Below are positions 10,801 to 19,850 of a stretch of DNA of 64,000 nucleotides, piece after piece. The stretch is from Conchocele bisecta (lineage: Eukaryota; Mollusca; Bivalvia; Lucinida; Thyasiridae). Under the pieces are notes generated by a model. It saw only the letters and a list, made by a program, of their open reading frames with translations, was not told where the DNA came from and made no database searches. The position numbers were made by a program, and so were the translations under genes. The stretch is taken from the NCBI GenBank assembly GCA_029237695.1, contig CM055265.1, forward strand, positions 68,111,903 through 68,175,902, in the 5' to 3' direction. Numbering within the stretch: the first letter of the stretch is position 1; the number at the start of each line of letters is the position of its first letter.

Positions 10801-11452
10801 CATGTCATAAGGTCCCCTTCTTGGCCAATGGTCCATATATTATATACACATATGAGACGCGCCATGTGATTTTGTACCTTCGGACATCTGCGTAAGTTCA
10901 TTAAATACGTTTACAAAATTTACAATAGTTTTCATAAATAAAGTCAAAAGTTGACAAATTTTGCAATTCCGCATGTACTCTGAAAATGTTTTCAACTTTT
11001 GATGGCATTTACGGAATATATTGTACATTTTGTTAATGTATTGCATGAAATTACGCAAATGTCCGAAGGTACAAAATATGTGGCTCTGATTGCAGAAATG
11101 GGGTTTATGGAATTTGAAGCTGCCAGTGCAGCTCCTGATCAAATAGCACGCTCCTGTAGCATGCTAGTTATCTATATTACTTGTTAGAAGTGTGACGGGT
11201 GTTGATGGAATGGCGAACAGTGCAGATCCTGATCAGACTGTGCGGATGCACAGGCTGATATGGATCTACACTGGTCGCAAAATCGATACACCCCAATTCT
11301 CCAATCACAGCCATATATACATTGTACCATATACATCTGAATCGTTTATATTTCAGGGGACCATTTGTAATGACCATATCGCGCTGTTGTGCTGCGGGCC
11401 GTGTGCAATATGCCAAATGAAGCGTGAAATGGACACCATGAATCTTATGTAG
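7735..11452 (+). CDS. PLAC8-like cysteine-rich protein, complete three-exon gene (127 aa)
   Basis: Exons 7735-7882, 9225-9364 and 11357-11452 join in phase (1+2 bases, then phase 0) into 127 codons. The start has a good context (A at -3, G at +4) and the stop is TAG at 11450-11452. The product has the PLAC8/onzin/cornifelin layout: TWTSGLCDC near residue 35, CLMTCLCGPCVLC across the first junction, RMGEC, PGAPLAMRARLRTLAGI, then GTICND and LLCCGPCAICQMKRE at the end. Length is normal for the family. PLAC8 proteins are small, Cys-rich and usually membrane-associated, with varied proposed roles, so no specific function is claimed. The introns (1.3 and 2.0 kb) consist mostly of mobile elements. 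Confidence 0.88.
7901..8264. mobile_element. Family Q TIR element, copy 1
   Basis: Its ends are CACTGGTGATGCACTCC and GGAGTGCAGCACCAGTG. An internal hairpin has arms CGTCTAGTAACCGGCGC. The second copy, inverted, lies at 43516-43783 just before the GT92 start codon. Confidence 0.75.
7978..8064. mobile_element. 87-bp palindromic element nested in family Q, 9-bp TSD
   Basis: TAACCCGAATGTTCTGT pairs with ACAGAACATTCGGGTTA. GATGCCACT flanks both sides (7969-7977 and 8065-8073). A 9-bp duplication suggests a Mutator-like transposase; this is inferred. Confidence 0.85.
8284..8890. repeat. Family Z repeat, copy 2, split by a J/K insertion
   Basis: Two halves (8284-8346 and 8659-8890) match the unbroken copy at 10853-11080. 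They share ATGAGACGCGCCATGTGATT and TTTTGTACCT. Confidence 0.55.
8347..8658. mobile_element. J/K composite palindromic MITE in family Z, TA target
   Basis: The outer ends TACAGTCGAACCTC and GAGGTTGCACTGTA are of family J type. Inside is a family K-like hairpin with arms around ATTTCCATTGGAAAT. The flanks show a TA target. Confidence 0.7.
9041..9170. repeat. Family B fragment
   Basis: Contains the B-internal pieces GGGAATTTAACATGGGGGAA and TTGGAAATGATCTAACTAAG. Both ends are lost. Confidence 0.6.
9225..9364 (+). CDS. PLAC8-like gene, exon 2
   Basis: Acceptor AACCAG at 9219-9224. The first two bases complete a Cys codon with the T left by exon 1, giving the continuous motif DATNCLMTCLCGPC. 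The exon carries the central Cys cluster (CLCGPCVLC), RMGEC and the PGAPLAMRARLRTLAGIQ segment. It ends in phase 0 before the donor GTAATA. Confidence 0.88.
9601..9655. repeat. Short perfect palindrome
   Basis: AACTCACATTTTCTCGCATT pairs with its complement around a loop of about 11 bp. Confidence 0.7.
9779..10500. repeat. Imperfect tandem repeat (about three units) interrupted by family E
   Basis: Units share CAAATTTCATCAATAGCTT, GACATTGACC and CGTCCAAATG-TGAATAT. The family E element lies between the first and second units. Confidence 0.55.
9937..10270 (+). mobile_element. Family E element, copy 1
   Basis: A hairpin (AGGAATGAACGGCC and complement, with inner arms GGAAAAGTCGCGGGAATAC) is followed by a module bounded by ATAATTCCAGCA and GTGCTGGATTTAT. 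Boundaries are set by comparison with the copies at 23934 and 46345. Confidence 0.8.
10503..10687. mobile_element. Family H palindromic MITE, copy 1, right end truncated
   Basis: Starts GGGGCCCGTTTCACTAAACT and contains the hairpin GGATTTACATTTATTGAGCA and its complement. The CGGCCCC right end is missing. Confidence 0.7.
10722..10789. mobile_element. Family O short palindrome
   Basis: GCGAACGGTAACTCTTGCAA pairs with TTGCAACAGTTACCGTTCGC around CTCCCGGGAG. Confidence 0.7.
10853..11080. repeat. Family Z repeat, copy 3
   Basis: An unbroken copy with inverted internal segments: GTACCTTCGGACAT near the left and ATGTCCGAAGGTAC near the right. Confidence 0.6.
11080..11336. repeat. Family L repeat, near-complete copy
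   Basis: Starts GTGGCTCTGATTGCAGAAAT and ends TTCTCCAATCACAGCC, an inverted pair. The core is GCAGATCCTGATCAGACTG then GGATGCACAGGCTGAT. Ends 20 bp before PLAC8 exon 3. Confidence 0.7.
11357..11452 (+). CDS. PLAC8-like gene, exon 3 and stop
   Basis: Acceptor TATATTTCAG, phase 0. It encodes the 31 C-terminal residues, starting GTICND, then LLCCGPCAICQMKRE as in other PLAC8 proteins, then a short tail and TAG. No AATAAA follows in the next 150 bp; an ATTAAA lies near 11554. Confidence 0.88.
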   Translation, partial: GTICNDHIALLCCGPCAICQMKREMDTMNLM

Positions 11453-11625
11453 AATTTCAAAGTCCGCAAATGAAGGACGGACAAAGGACGCATTATTGTT
11501 GATAACAATTACATGTATGTGCTAGATAATTTAAGAGTGAATTCGTGAAAACATATTAAACGAGGCCCGGCAGGTTGATCAGTGATGTTGAAAGTTTAAT
11601 ACGATTGGTCCGGAGCATGAATCGA

Positions 11626-11898
11626 ATTTATCCCGTCAACACAGTGCGTAAGTGCCGTGAAACATTTTTGATATCCTGTCAATACGATTTGGAGATGCGG
11701 CTGGGGTTATTTTTTTTGCATTTTAAAGCTATTTGTAATGTTGACGGGATAAATAGAATAGTAGGTTAGTGCCATGAATGGGAAACATATCTGGCGCGGT
11801 TCGGAAACGGGATGTGCTCGGCATAGCCTCGCCCATCCCGTTTCCTAAGCCTTGCCAGATATTTTTTCCATTCACGGCACTAACCTACTATTCTCTAT
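11626..11898 (+). mobile_element. Family C composite element, copy 2
   Basis: Module 1 (ATTTATCCCGTCAACAC to GTTGACGGGATAAAT) joins directly to the module 2 hairpin, which ends CTACTATTCTCTAT. Confidence 0.82.
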
Positions 11899-11899
11899 T

Positions 11900-12500
11900 A
11901 CCCTTTGGAATACGTTCATGAAACGACACACGTGTATGATATAGACCATGACCCAACGGTGTGTCGCGCGCAAGACTTATCTCTCTTACCTCGCTAATTT
12001 TCGTGTATCTCTATTCATTTTTGTCGCGCCCGCTTGCGGACAACGCGAGAAACTGCACATTGGCGTACGTCGTACGTGCACGTCCGTACGTGCGTCCGGG
12101 TTTAGTTTTTTGGTTATTATTTTATTTGTTTGGTTATTTCTTTTCGATATACTATCAAAGCCTCGGCGGGCGCGACATACGGGCCGCGGCCATCTCGTTT
12201 CTCGTACTTTTTCTTGTTCGGAGCATAACTCGACTATGCTTTGGTATATTTGCATGAAACTTCATAGGCCACAACCCAAAGGTATGTCCCGTGCAAGAAT
12301 GACAACTTTTGCCTCACTAATTTTCGAGGTATCTCCCTTCGTTTTTTCGCAGATCTATTTTCTGTCAATCCAACACTTGATTACTCTTTGGAATATTTTC
12401 TTGATATTTCACACATAATAAAATGACCCAAATGTGTGTCTCGTGCAGGAACGACAACTCTTACGCCTTACTAACATATTAGTTATTTCCCTTTATTTGT
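11900..12500. repeat. Degenerate tandem repeat, about three units
   Basis: Units share CCCAA-GGTGTGTC-CGTGCAAGA, then TTACCTC-CTAATTTTCG. The 156-codon open frame at 11948-12418 runs through these units and shows no domain. Confidence 0.5.
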
Positions 12501-12688
12501 GTTGACTGCCTGTAGGCGGGGAAGGGGATACACGTGAGATTGTGGACAAGTGTCAATTACTAGTTGGATATTGCGTTTTGATTTTGCGCATCTGTTTCTC
12601 TATTTCAATTAAAGTCATTAAAAAACCCTTTTAAGCGGCTTAAATTCCATCTGTTGATGCGCTGGTGCATGGCCAGAAACCCGCTGCT

Positions 12689-13114
12689 GTATGTTTCCTG
12701 AAACCTGCCCAAACTTTACGGCTATATAAACAATGCAAAAACAATATTTATTTCTATAATATGAAATTTTATCAAAATGTAAAAAGAGTGTGTTTTTTTT
12801 CTAATTTACAAAATAGTGGACCGATTTTCAAAATGTAACTTTTATTTTCTTAATTAGATCAATTCCAAGCTATCTAGCCAGGTTTCAGAGTCAAATTTAT
12901 TTCTTCGTTTTTCGACTTGTCTAGGCTCTAGCTCATTTCCCTTCATATTCCCATAGAAAATAATTTTTCAGAATACAATTAATATGTTGCCAAATTTTAA
13001 GAAATGAAAAGAAGGCTCAAGTTTTATAACATGTAATATTAACGAAAAGAAAATATTGTTTTTGCATTGTTTATATAGCCGTAATATTTGTGTAGGTTTC
13101 GTGAAACAGACAGT
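12689..13114. mobile_element. Family B element, copy 2 (diverged, internally deleted)
   Basis: Ends TTTCCTGAAACCTGCCC and GTAGGTTTCGTGAAACAGACAGTA. The central hairpin is missing. Shares the AT-rich interior of family B. Confidence 0.7.
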
Positions 13115-13120
13115 AAGTCC

Positions 13121-13370
13121 TGGGGGCCGTTTGACTAAGTGCAAAATTTTAATAAATAAATTTCACATTAGCAAATTTAGGATCGTCTGTAAATTTCAAT
13201 TGATGGATTTACATTTTTTTAACATAGGCTGCATGTGCAGCCTATGCTCATTAAATGTAAATCCAATAATTGTTTGCACAAAAACAAGGTTAATGTGAAA
13301 TTTACATACTATCATAAGTTTGCATTTACGAACATTTTAGACGTACGGAGTTTAGTGAAACGGCCCCCAG
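13121..13370. mobile_element. Family H palindromic MITE, copy 2, both ends present
   Basis: GGGGGCCGTTTGACTAA pairs with TTAGTGAAACGGCCCCC. The central hairpin is CATAGGCTGCATGTGCAGCC. Confidence 0.78.
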
Positions 13371-13810
13371 AACTTGCCGGCTGACATATACAATAAATAT
13401 AGCTTTAAAGTAGAAAGTCAAGTACATGCTGATGTAATTTACAAACTTAGTCGCAAGTCCACACTGTACATTTGCTAGACAGTGTATGCGTAGAAATGCT
13501 TTGAAGGAGGTACATGCCATGGCATTTTTCCCGGAACATTATTTTTCAATAATAGAAGTAAGTTTGTCCTTAATGAGGCTATGTGGTAAGGTTGTATACA
13601 AGGTAGAACTAGAAAATGTGTTCATAGAACACGGAGGCCCCACATATCGCTTTGATAATAAATGAGGCCAAATTTACCCTAGCGTTAAAGTTTTGTGACG
13701 GACGGACGGGACGGACGGGACGGACAAGGGTAACACTAAATGCCCCCTCCACTATCGTGGTGGGGCATAAAAATAAGTGCTGACTGTGACCATGAGCATA
13801 TCAATAGAAT
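13371..13810. other. Unassigned stretch with GACG-rich simple repeat
   Basis: A GACGGACGG tract lies at about 13696-13730. No gene recognised. Confidence 0.35.
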
Positions 13811-14072
13811 TACTGTCTGTTCCACGTTTTGCTGCCGACGAACTTTTAGCTATTAAACACATTAAATCTAAACAATAGTTAAAAGTAGTAAGTCACCCTC
13901 CCCAAACAAAATTATTTTATGAAATTCCATCAAATATTGAATTTATTGCGAAAAAACTTGATCATGGTGACTTTTTTGTTATTGATGAAAAAGTACTTAC
14001 TTTTAAATATTTTTTAGATTTAATATGCTGAATGGCCAAAAGTTCGTCGGCAGCAAAACGTGGAATAGACCA
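13811..14072. mobile_element. Family B-related TIR element (second subtype)
   Basis: TACTGTCTGTTCCACG...GCTGCCGACGAACTTTT pairs with AAAGTTCGTCGGCAGC...CGTGGAATAGA. The outer TACTGTCTGTT is shared with family B. A second copy lies at 25365-25842. Confidence 0.7.
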
Positions 14073-14119
14073 ACATAAATTAACACCAGAATTCTCAGAA
14101 ACAGTAGTACGTTAAATAT

Positions 14120-14470
14120 CAAGGTGTATGATCACGTGGTACTAACAACAACAACAAATACTGAAACTACCAGAATCCATCTGATTCAAAGTACGTATTC
14201 TTTTATATTTTGTCCGTATTACATAACAGGTTTTGATGAAATATGGCGCATCAAACGCATCTTGTTAAGCTGCATTTGGTGGTCTCTGTATTTTCGCCCA
14301 AACTTCTGTCGTTTTTGCGAAGAATCGATTCTTCGCAAAAACGACATAAGTCTGTGCCGAACTCCATGGACCACCAAATGCAGCTCATGAATACGCGTTT
14401 GCTGCGACATATTTCATCAAAATAAGTTGCATATTAAGGACATGTTGTAACCACGTGATCATGCACCTTG
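14120..14470. mobile_element. Family D MITE, copy 2, 5-bp TSD AATAT
   Basis: CAAGGTG and CACCTTG ends. AATAT lies at 14115-14119 and 14471-14475. The central hairpin is CGAAGAATCGATTCTTCG. Confidence 0.9.
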
Positions 14471-14531
14471 AATATGTCTTGATGTGTGAAATGCTATTGC
14501 CGACAGACATGACATTACTAATTTAGAAAGA

Positions 14532-14610
14532 TACAGTGGAACCTCTCTAAACCGGACACAAAGAAAACATAATATTATGTGGTCTTGTTTCTAATGGGTT
14601 TCCTGCTAAT
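14532..14610. repeat. Family J half element
   Basis: TACAGTGGAACCTCTCTAAA then CCGGACAC, without its matching right arm nearby. Confidence 0.5.
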
Positions 14611-14680
14611 TAGTATTGGATGATAACGTTTGTTCATGATTGAAAAGCATACGCATACATTTTAAAATGGTCCTGTGCCT

Positions 14681-14984
14681 GTAGCCGATTTCATCAAAAT
14701 TGCAAAGTATACTTTCCTAGCAAAGTATTCTTTGAGGGAGCAATCATTGATTTTTCCGAAATGCATTATTTCATGCAGAACTAACGATTGCATATATTTG
14801 ATGATTAAAACTATGCAGAATTATTATACTGAATTTATTACATTATCAGAGACAAATTGGCTGTGATAATGTAATAAATTCAGTATAATAAAAATAATAA
14901 ATTTATCTTAAAATTGAAAATTTCTCCCTCAAAGTATACTTTGCTAGGAAAGTATACTTTGCAATGTTGATGAAATCGGCTACA
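14681..14984. mobile_element. Family A MITE, copy 3
   Basis: Both ends intact (GTAGCCGATTTCATC and GATGAAATCGGCTAC), with two AAGTATACTTT boxes near each end and the central palindrome. Confidence 0.85.
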
Positions 14985-14991
14985 GATTTAC

Positions 14992-15069
14992 AGAGGATCA
15001 TCTCTAAACCGGACACCCTGGAATCTCCCTGCGATCTCCCAGGGTGTCCGGTGTAGAGGTTCCGCTGTA
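14992..15069. mobile_element. Family J short palindromic MITE, copy 2
   Basis: CATCTCTAAACCGGACACCC pairs with GGGTGTCCGGTGTAGAGG. Ends GTTCCGCTGTA. Confidence 0.65.
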
Positions 15070-15609
15070 TTACATACTCTAGCAATTAGCAATGACACGG
15101 GTCATCAAGAAAGCAGTATGCTCATTGACTATATCTGTCTGCTGAAGTTGTATAGCGATGTATGTATTATTGCTGCTAGCTCCTTATTTGGTGCATCTAT
15201 ATAGCTTAGGCGTCAACAATATTGTTACACGACTGCCGTTGTTCGACACGGCTCACAGCCGTGTTTAAACGTACAGCGCGTGCTGTTTGACCATGGCTGT
15301 AGACAATGCTCATTGCGGGGCCAAGCCAACACCTACTTAAATCATGTGTCTCATGTTACTAGAACGCGCCATTACGTCACCAGACTAGTTCACAACGGTC
15401 GCACTGAATTTTGAAATGTATGCGGCTGCATTACGTGACGTGTACTGCGATATTGGTGTGCACAATCTATTCATGAAAAGCATCAACATGTTTTTCAAGC
15501 TTGTCTTTGATGATTTTATAATCACCTGTCCGGAAACAGCAGGAAACAGACAGTAAATCATGTTATGGTCCCTGTGGGTCATGCAGACCCACAGGACGAT
15601 AACAGAATT
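15070..15609. other. Unassigned stretch
   Basis: It includes a lone B-type end (GAAACAGACAGTAAAT near 15544) just before the next family B copy, and a small palindrome around CCTGTGGGTCATGCAGACCC. No gene recognised. Confidence 0.3.
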
Positions 15610-16164
15610 TACTGTCCGTTTCGTGAAAGCTGCCCAAATTTTGCGGCCATATAAACAATTCAAAAACCATTTTTTGTTTGATAATATTAAATTAAAGGAA
15701 AATTTAAGAATGAGCCTTCTTTTTATTTCTTGAAATTTGGTCAAATATTGATTTTATTGCGAAAAAGTAATTTCCCCATGTTAAATCCCCGTAGACATCT
15801 TCACAGAGTGAAGATGTCTATGGGGATTTAACAAAGGGAATTTTTTTACAATTTCAGAAATACTGGACCGATTATTAAAATTTAACTTGTTTTCTTAGTT
15901 AGATCATTTCCAAGCTATCCAGCTAGGTTTCGGAGTCAATTTCCAATTTTTTTCGTTTTTTGACTCCTCCCACAACTCCTCTACCTCTTTTCCCCCCATG
16001 TTAAATTCCCATAGAGAAATCAATTTTTCGTAATAAAACCAATATTTGACCAAAAGAAGGCTCATTCTTAAATTTTGCTAACATTTAATATTATCAGAAA
16101 AATATTGTTTTTGCATTGTTTATATAGCCGTAAAATTTGGGCATCTTTCGTGAAATAGACAGTA
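15610..16164. mobile_element. Family B element, copy 3
   Basis: TACTGTCCGTTTCGTGAAAG on the left and TTTCGTGAAATAGACAGTA on the right. The central hairpin is CATCTTCACAGAGTGAAGATG. Confidence 0.82.
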
Positions 16165-16204
16165 GTCATCCCAATATTCTGGAGTCTCTTCTCCAGAGGA
16201 ACAC

Positions 16205-16558
16205 ACATATGAGAAGACGATATGGGCAGAATGAAGCGGAACACCATCATACTACATTGTATATATGATCGCACAACCACTCATGTGAACATTTACCAAG
16301 CGCGCCACGAAATGTACATCAAAAGAGGTAGAACCATGGACACGATTTCAACAACAAACGCTGCAATTGTGCAACTTGTTGTATATCAAGGTGGGCATTG
16401 GTGGGGAAATGCGGCAACTGTATATCTTCAAATTCCTTCTCCCTAAGACTGGGATTGGATGGATGGAAGCAACTGGAAACCTTTATGGACAACCCTATCC
16501 AAGTCAGCACGGCATCTAGATAACTTATACGCTGCAGCTGCACAAAAGGCTACATACA
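16205..16558 (+). pseudogene. C-terminal fragment of a multi-copy GCD/Cys-tail family protein
   Basis: The reading GRTMDTI, then TNAAIVQ, VYQGGHWWG, LPSP-type IPSP, a stop, then DWDWM, NWKPLWTTL matches the C-terminal region of a large uncharacterised protein family multi-copy in cnidarians and molluscs. That family carries a GCDT-SAFAG motif upstream and a Cys-rich tail downstream. Here only about 115 codons remain, interrupted by a TAA near 16444, and the Cys tail is lost. The fragment sits between two family B copies that end or begin within about 45 bp of it. Family recognition is from memory; function is unknown. Confidence 0.6.
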
Positions 16559-16600
16559 TGTAAGCTGATGTAACTGAGCGGGGCTCCGTACATACTAAAC

Positions 16601-17174
16601 TACTGTCTGTTTCACGAAAGCTGCCCAAATTTTACGGCCATATAAACAATTCAAAAGCAATATTTTTTTGGATAATATTAAATTAAAGGAAAATTTAAGA
16701 ATGAGCCTTCTTTTTATTTCGAAAAAATTGGTAAAATATTGATTTTATTGCGAAAAAACAATTTCCCCATGTTAAATCCCCTTAAATCCCCATAGACAGT
16801 GAAGATGTCTATGGGGATTTAACATGGGGAAATTTTTTTGAATTTTAGAAATACTGGACAGACTTTTAAAATTTAACTTTTGTTTTCTTAGTTAGATCAT
16901 ATCCAAGCTATCTAGTCAGGTTTCCGAGTCAATTTCCAATTTTTTTCGTTTTTTGACTCCTCCTACACTTCCTTACCTCTTTTTCCCCCACGTTAAATTC
17001 CCATAGAGAAATCAATTTTTCGTAATGAAATCAATATTTGACCAAAAATTTCACGAAATAAAAAGAAGGCACATTCTTAAATTTTCCTCTAATTTAATAT
17101 TATCGAAAAAAATATTGTTTTTGAATTGTTTATATGGCCGTAAAATTTGGGCAGGTTTCGTGAAACAGACAGTA
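16601..17174. mobile_element. Family B element, copy 4
   Basis: TACTGTCTGTTTCACGAAAG and TTTCGTGAAACAGACAGTA ends, both intact. The central hairpin is slightly rearranged, with CCCCTTAAATCCCCATAGAC duplicated. Confidence 0.85.
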
Positions 17175-17419
17175 GATAAGCCATGCCGCTAAATGAAGGA
17201 GAGATCGCAGTTGTATTTGTGAAAAATAAGATTTAACTCACAACTCTTTCCGCGAAATCAAAACAATAGACCACATTATTCCCAAACCGTGGTTATGTCA
17301 GTTAGAAAACGGTAAACTGTCCTTGTTTTTTCCTCTATATACATTGAAAATCAAATGGCATTGGCATAACATACTTCATGTGAGATGAAAATCGCACAAG
17401 TTTTTGTTCAGGAACATAC

Positions 17420-17650
17420 AAACAAATGCACAATCATTTGGGGGGGGGGGGAGGGGGGTGGGGTGGAATTGGTGTACATTTGGTGAACGTTAAACCCGGG
17501 TTTGAAGTTTCGATTTGGGGTCAAGTGCACAATAATTTCTTAAACCCGAGTTTAAGAAAAACTACCGATTGCGATCTCGATTGGTGCTTATTCTTCAAAC
17601 CTGGGTTTGAGGAGGTCAAAACCCAGGCTTGAGGAATTATTGTGCATTTG
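17420..17650. repeat. G-rich tract and imperfect palindrome
   Basis: A G-run at 17441-17466 could form a quadruplex. TGCACAATAATTTCTTAAAC (from 17526) pairs with GAGGAATTATTGTGCA (to 17646), with AAACCCGGGTTT-type boxes repeated between. Confidence 0.5.
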
Positions 17651-17764
17651 TCTGACCGTAAAATAGCAAAAGTAAAGGTAATCAAAGTATTGAAAGTACT
17701 GAAAATATGATGATTTGAAGTACATGTAGATTTAAAGGTGGTTGTGCATGGTTATGACATAATA

Positions 17765-18029
17765 AATAGAGAATAGTAGGTTGATGCCGTGAATGGGAAA
17801 AATATCTGGCAAGGCTCAGGAAACGGGATGGGCGAGGCTCTGCCGAGCACATCCCGTTTCCGTGCCGCGCCAGATATTTTTTCCCATTCACGGCACTAAC
17901 CTACTATTCTATTTATCCGTCAACACCTACAAATGGCTGTAAAATGCAAAACTAGTATTGACTGGATATCAAAAATGTTTCACGGCACCGTGTTTCACGG
18001 CACATACGCACTGTGTTGACGGGATAAAT
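17765..18029 (-). mobile_element. Family C composite element, copy 3, inverted
   Basis: The module 2 hairpin comes first (ATAGAGAATAGTAGG) and module 1 second, ending TGTTGACGGGATAAAT. Confidence 0.82.
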
Positions 18030-18226
18030 GGCCATTCATGTGAGGTCATGAAATCACGCAACATTTACTTATTTGCGTTTTAACAGCTTATCTATCAGCA
18101 GCTAAGATCATTTAAATCAGGAGGCACTGCCTGTGCGTGCGTGCATGCGTCCGTCTCCATATATCCATGCGTCCGTCTTCGTGTTCATCTTGTTGTTTAA
18201 GCCCGCTTCTCAGCCACTGTAACATC

Positions 18227-18330
18227 TACATTGGGGTCAGCGTGTAAGTGCATACACGAACGAACACGACAGGTTGGTTCCAACCTGTCGTGTTCGTTCG
18301 TGTGTGCATTTACCCGCTGACCCCACTGTA
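18227..18330. mobile_element. Family I, 104-bp near-perfect palindrome, copy 1
   Basis: TACATTGGGGTCAGCGTG pairs with its complement; the arms contain ACGAACGAACACGACAGGTT. TA target. Confidence 0.8.
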
Positions 18331-18734
18331 TTTGCACTAACTTCCACAATGTTCACCTTGTTTAAGTCCGGTTCTCAACCACTGCAAACACATACATCCC
18401 ATGTGACCTTCATTTGACGTTGACCTACTTTTACAGCTTGACCAACTGATTTTGTTTGGCGAATAGCTACAAATGGGGGCATCACATGTGTCTATAGACA
18501 CACTTTTCTAGTACTCCCAATGTGGAAATATAACATATTGTATTATAGTAGATCTTCAATAGCTTCCCGTTGGTTTAAAACTTTTAATTACAATTTTATT
18601 AATTTCTAAACATAGGTACCAAGAATTTTTTTTGTTCCCGGCACCTGCGTTTCTAAGCTTTTCAATATATAAAGTTCCTAATATAATTTAATGTGTACTA
18701 GTATTTAAGTTTGGTACTTGGCATTGTGCGTGGC
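18331..18734. other. Unassigned stretch
   Basis: AT-rich, with no gene and no family assigned. Confidence 0.3.
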
Positions 18735-18885
18735 TGTCATTCCCGTCCATCACGTGGTGCCCATCAAGCACGTGGTGCCTACCATCCAGCACGTGATGCC
18801 TGTCGTCCTTGGTGCTTGCCGTCCAGCAGGTGGTGCCATTCCAGCACATTGTGCCAGCTATCCAGCACATGGTGCCTGTCGCTAG
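18735..18885. repeat. Degenerate 21-bp minisatellite, copy 1
   Basis: About seven units of CCAGCACATGGTGCCTGCCGT type. A related array lies at 22200-22335, as part of a larger duplication. Confidence 0.65.
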
Positions 18886-18899
18886 CCCGTCATGTTCCT

Positions 18900-19530
18900 C
18901 AGTAGGATGGCCCGTTTACTGAGGTTACACAGAACACGCTTTTGTTTGTGGTAAAGGTTCCCTGTAAACTAAACTCCTCGTTTCATTGCATTGCGTTTGG
19001 CGTGTAGGCAACTTTGAAAAAGAACAATATGTACAGCGGGAACCGCACTGATCGAGTAATTAAGCGCTGGATGGCCCGTTTAGTGAGGTTCCACGGTAAA
19101 CACTATTTATTTTAATTGTCCCTAGAAACCTACTCGTCGTAGCATACCGATAGTACAGCGTGTTACATTGTAGAAAGCGTTTGAAAGGGCAACAACGTAC
19201 AGTGGGGTCAGCGTGTAAGTGCTCATACGAACGAACACGACAGGTTGGTTCCAAACTGTCGTGTTCGTTCGTGTGTGCACTTACACGCTGACCCCACTGT
19301 ACAGCGGGAAACGCACTAAACGCGTCACAATGAGCAGGATGGCCCGTTTGGTGAGGTTTCACTGTACACTTTATTTGTTATTTAAGAAGTTCCGTCGTCA
19401 TAGTATACTCACACTACAGTCTTACACTGTAAAACGTTAATTCAAACTATCAACACGTACAGCGGGGAGAGAGCTATCCGCATCCCCAACAGTTGGATGG
19501 CCCGTTTAGTGAGGTTTCACACTATTGTTA
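18900..19530. repeat. Tandem units of about 160 bp (four), duplicated at 22380-23750
   Basis: Each unit has GATGGCCCGTTTAGTGAGGT then TACAGCGGGAAC. Unit starts lie near 18904, 19069, 19339 and 19497. Once the 104-bp family I insertion is subtracted, spacing is 158-166 bp. Confidence 0.65.
19198..19302. mobile_element. Family I palindrome, copy 2, with empty site in the duplicate
   Basis: Inserted at TA: AACAACG-TA-[element]-CAGCGGGAAA. The duplicated locus near 23095 reads ATAACGTACAGCGGGAAA without the element. Confidence 0.88.
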
Positions 19531-19850
19531 TTTCTATGATACAATTGGAATTAAGTATTTCAGTCATTCTCATTGGCCGAAACACGGCCACGTGATTATC
19601 TACAAATTGAATGTAGATCTCTGAATAAGCATTCTTGGACCGCTTGACCAGTCCGAGATGTGTTTATTCATGTAAACAAACATATTGTGCACCTCCTAAG
19701 AGCGCATGCGTAAATCTGACACCGAGCAAATGTTTATAACTAAATATAAAGTTTATTCAACTATTGTTTGAAACGAACGTTATATTTCTGGAGAAGTTTG
19801 TAAACATATTTTTTGTGGGAGGGAAATTGTTGTAAGAGTCATATAATAAA
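19531..19850. other. Unassigned stretch
   Basis: No gene or known repeat recognised. Confidence 0.3.

Larger units (their letters stand above)
9365..11356 (+). other. PLAC8 intron 2 filled with mobile elements
   Basis: In order it holds a palindrome at 9601-9655, a roughly 150-bp imperfect tandem repeat (9779-10500) interrupted by a family E element, then families H, O, Z and L. The L copy ends about 20 bp before exon 3. Confidence 0.8.

Noticed and set aside
11948..12418. 156-codon and overlapping 98-codon open frames with hydrophobic stretches
   Set aside because: The sequence is a degenerate three-unit tandem repeat; the frames have no domain and no splice context.
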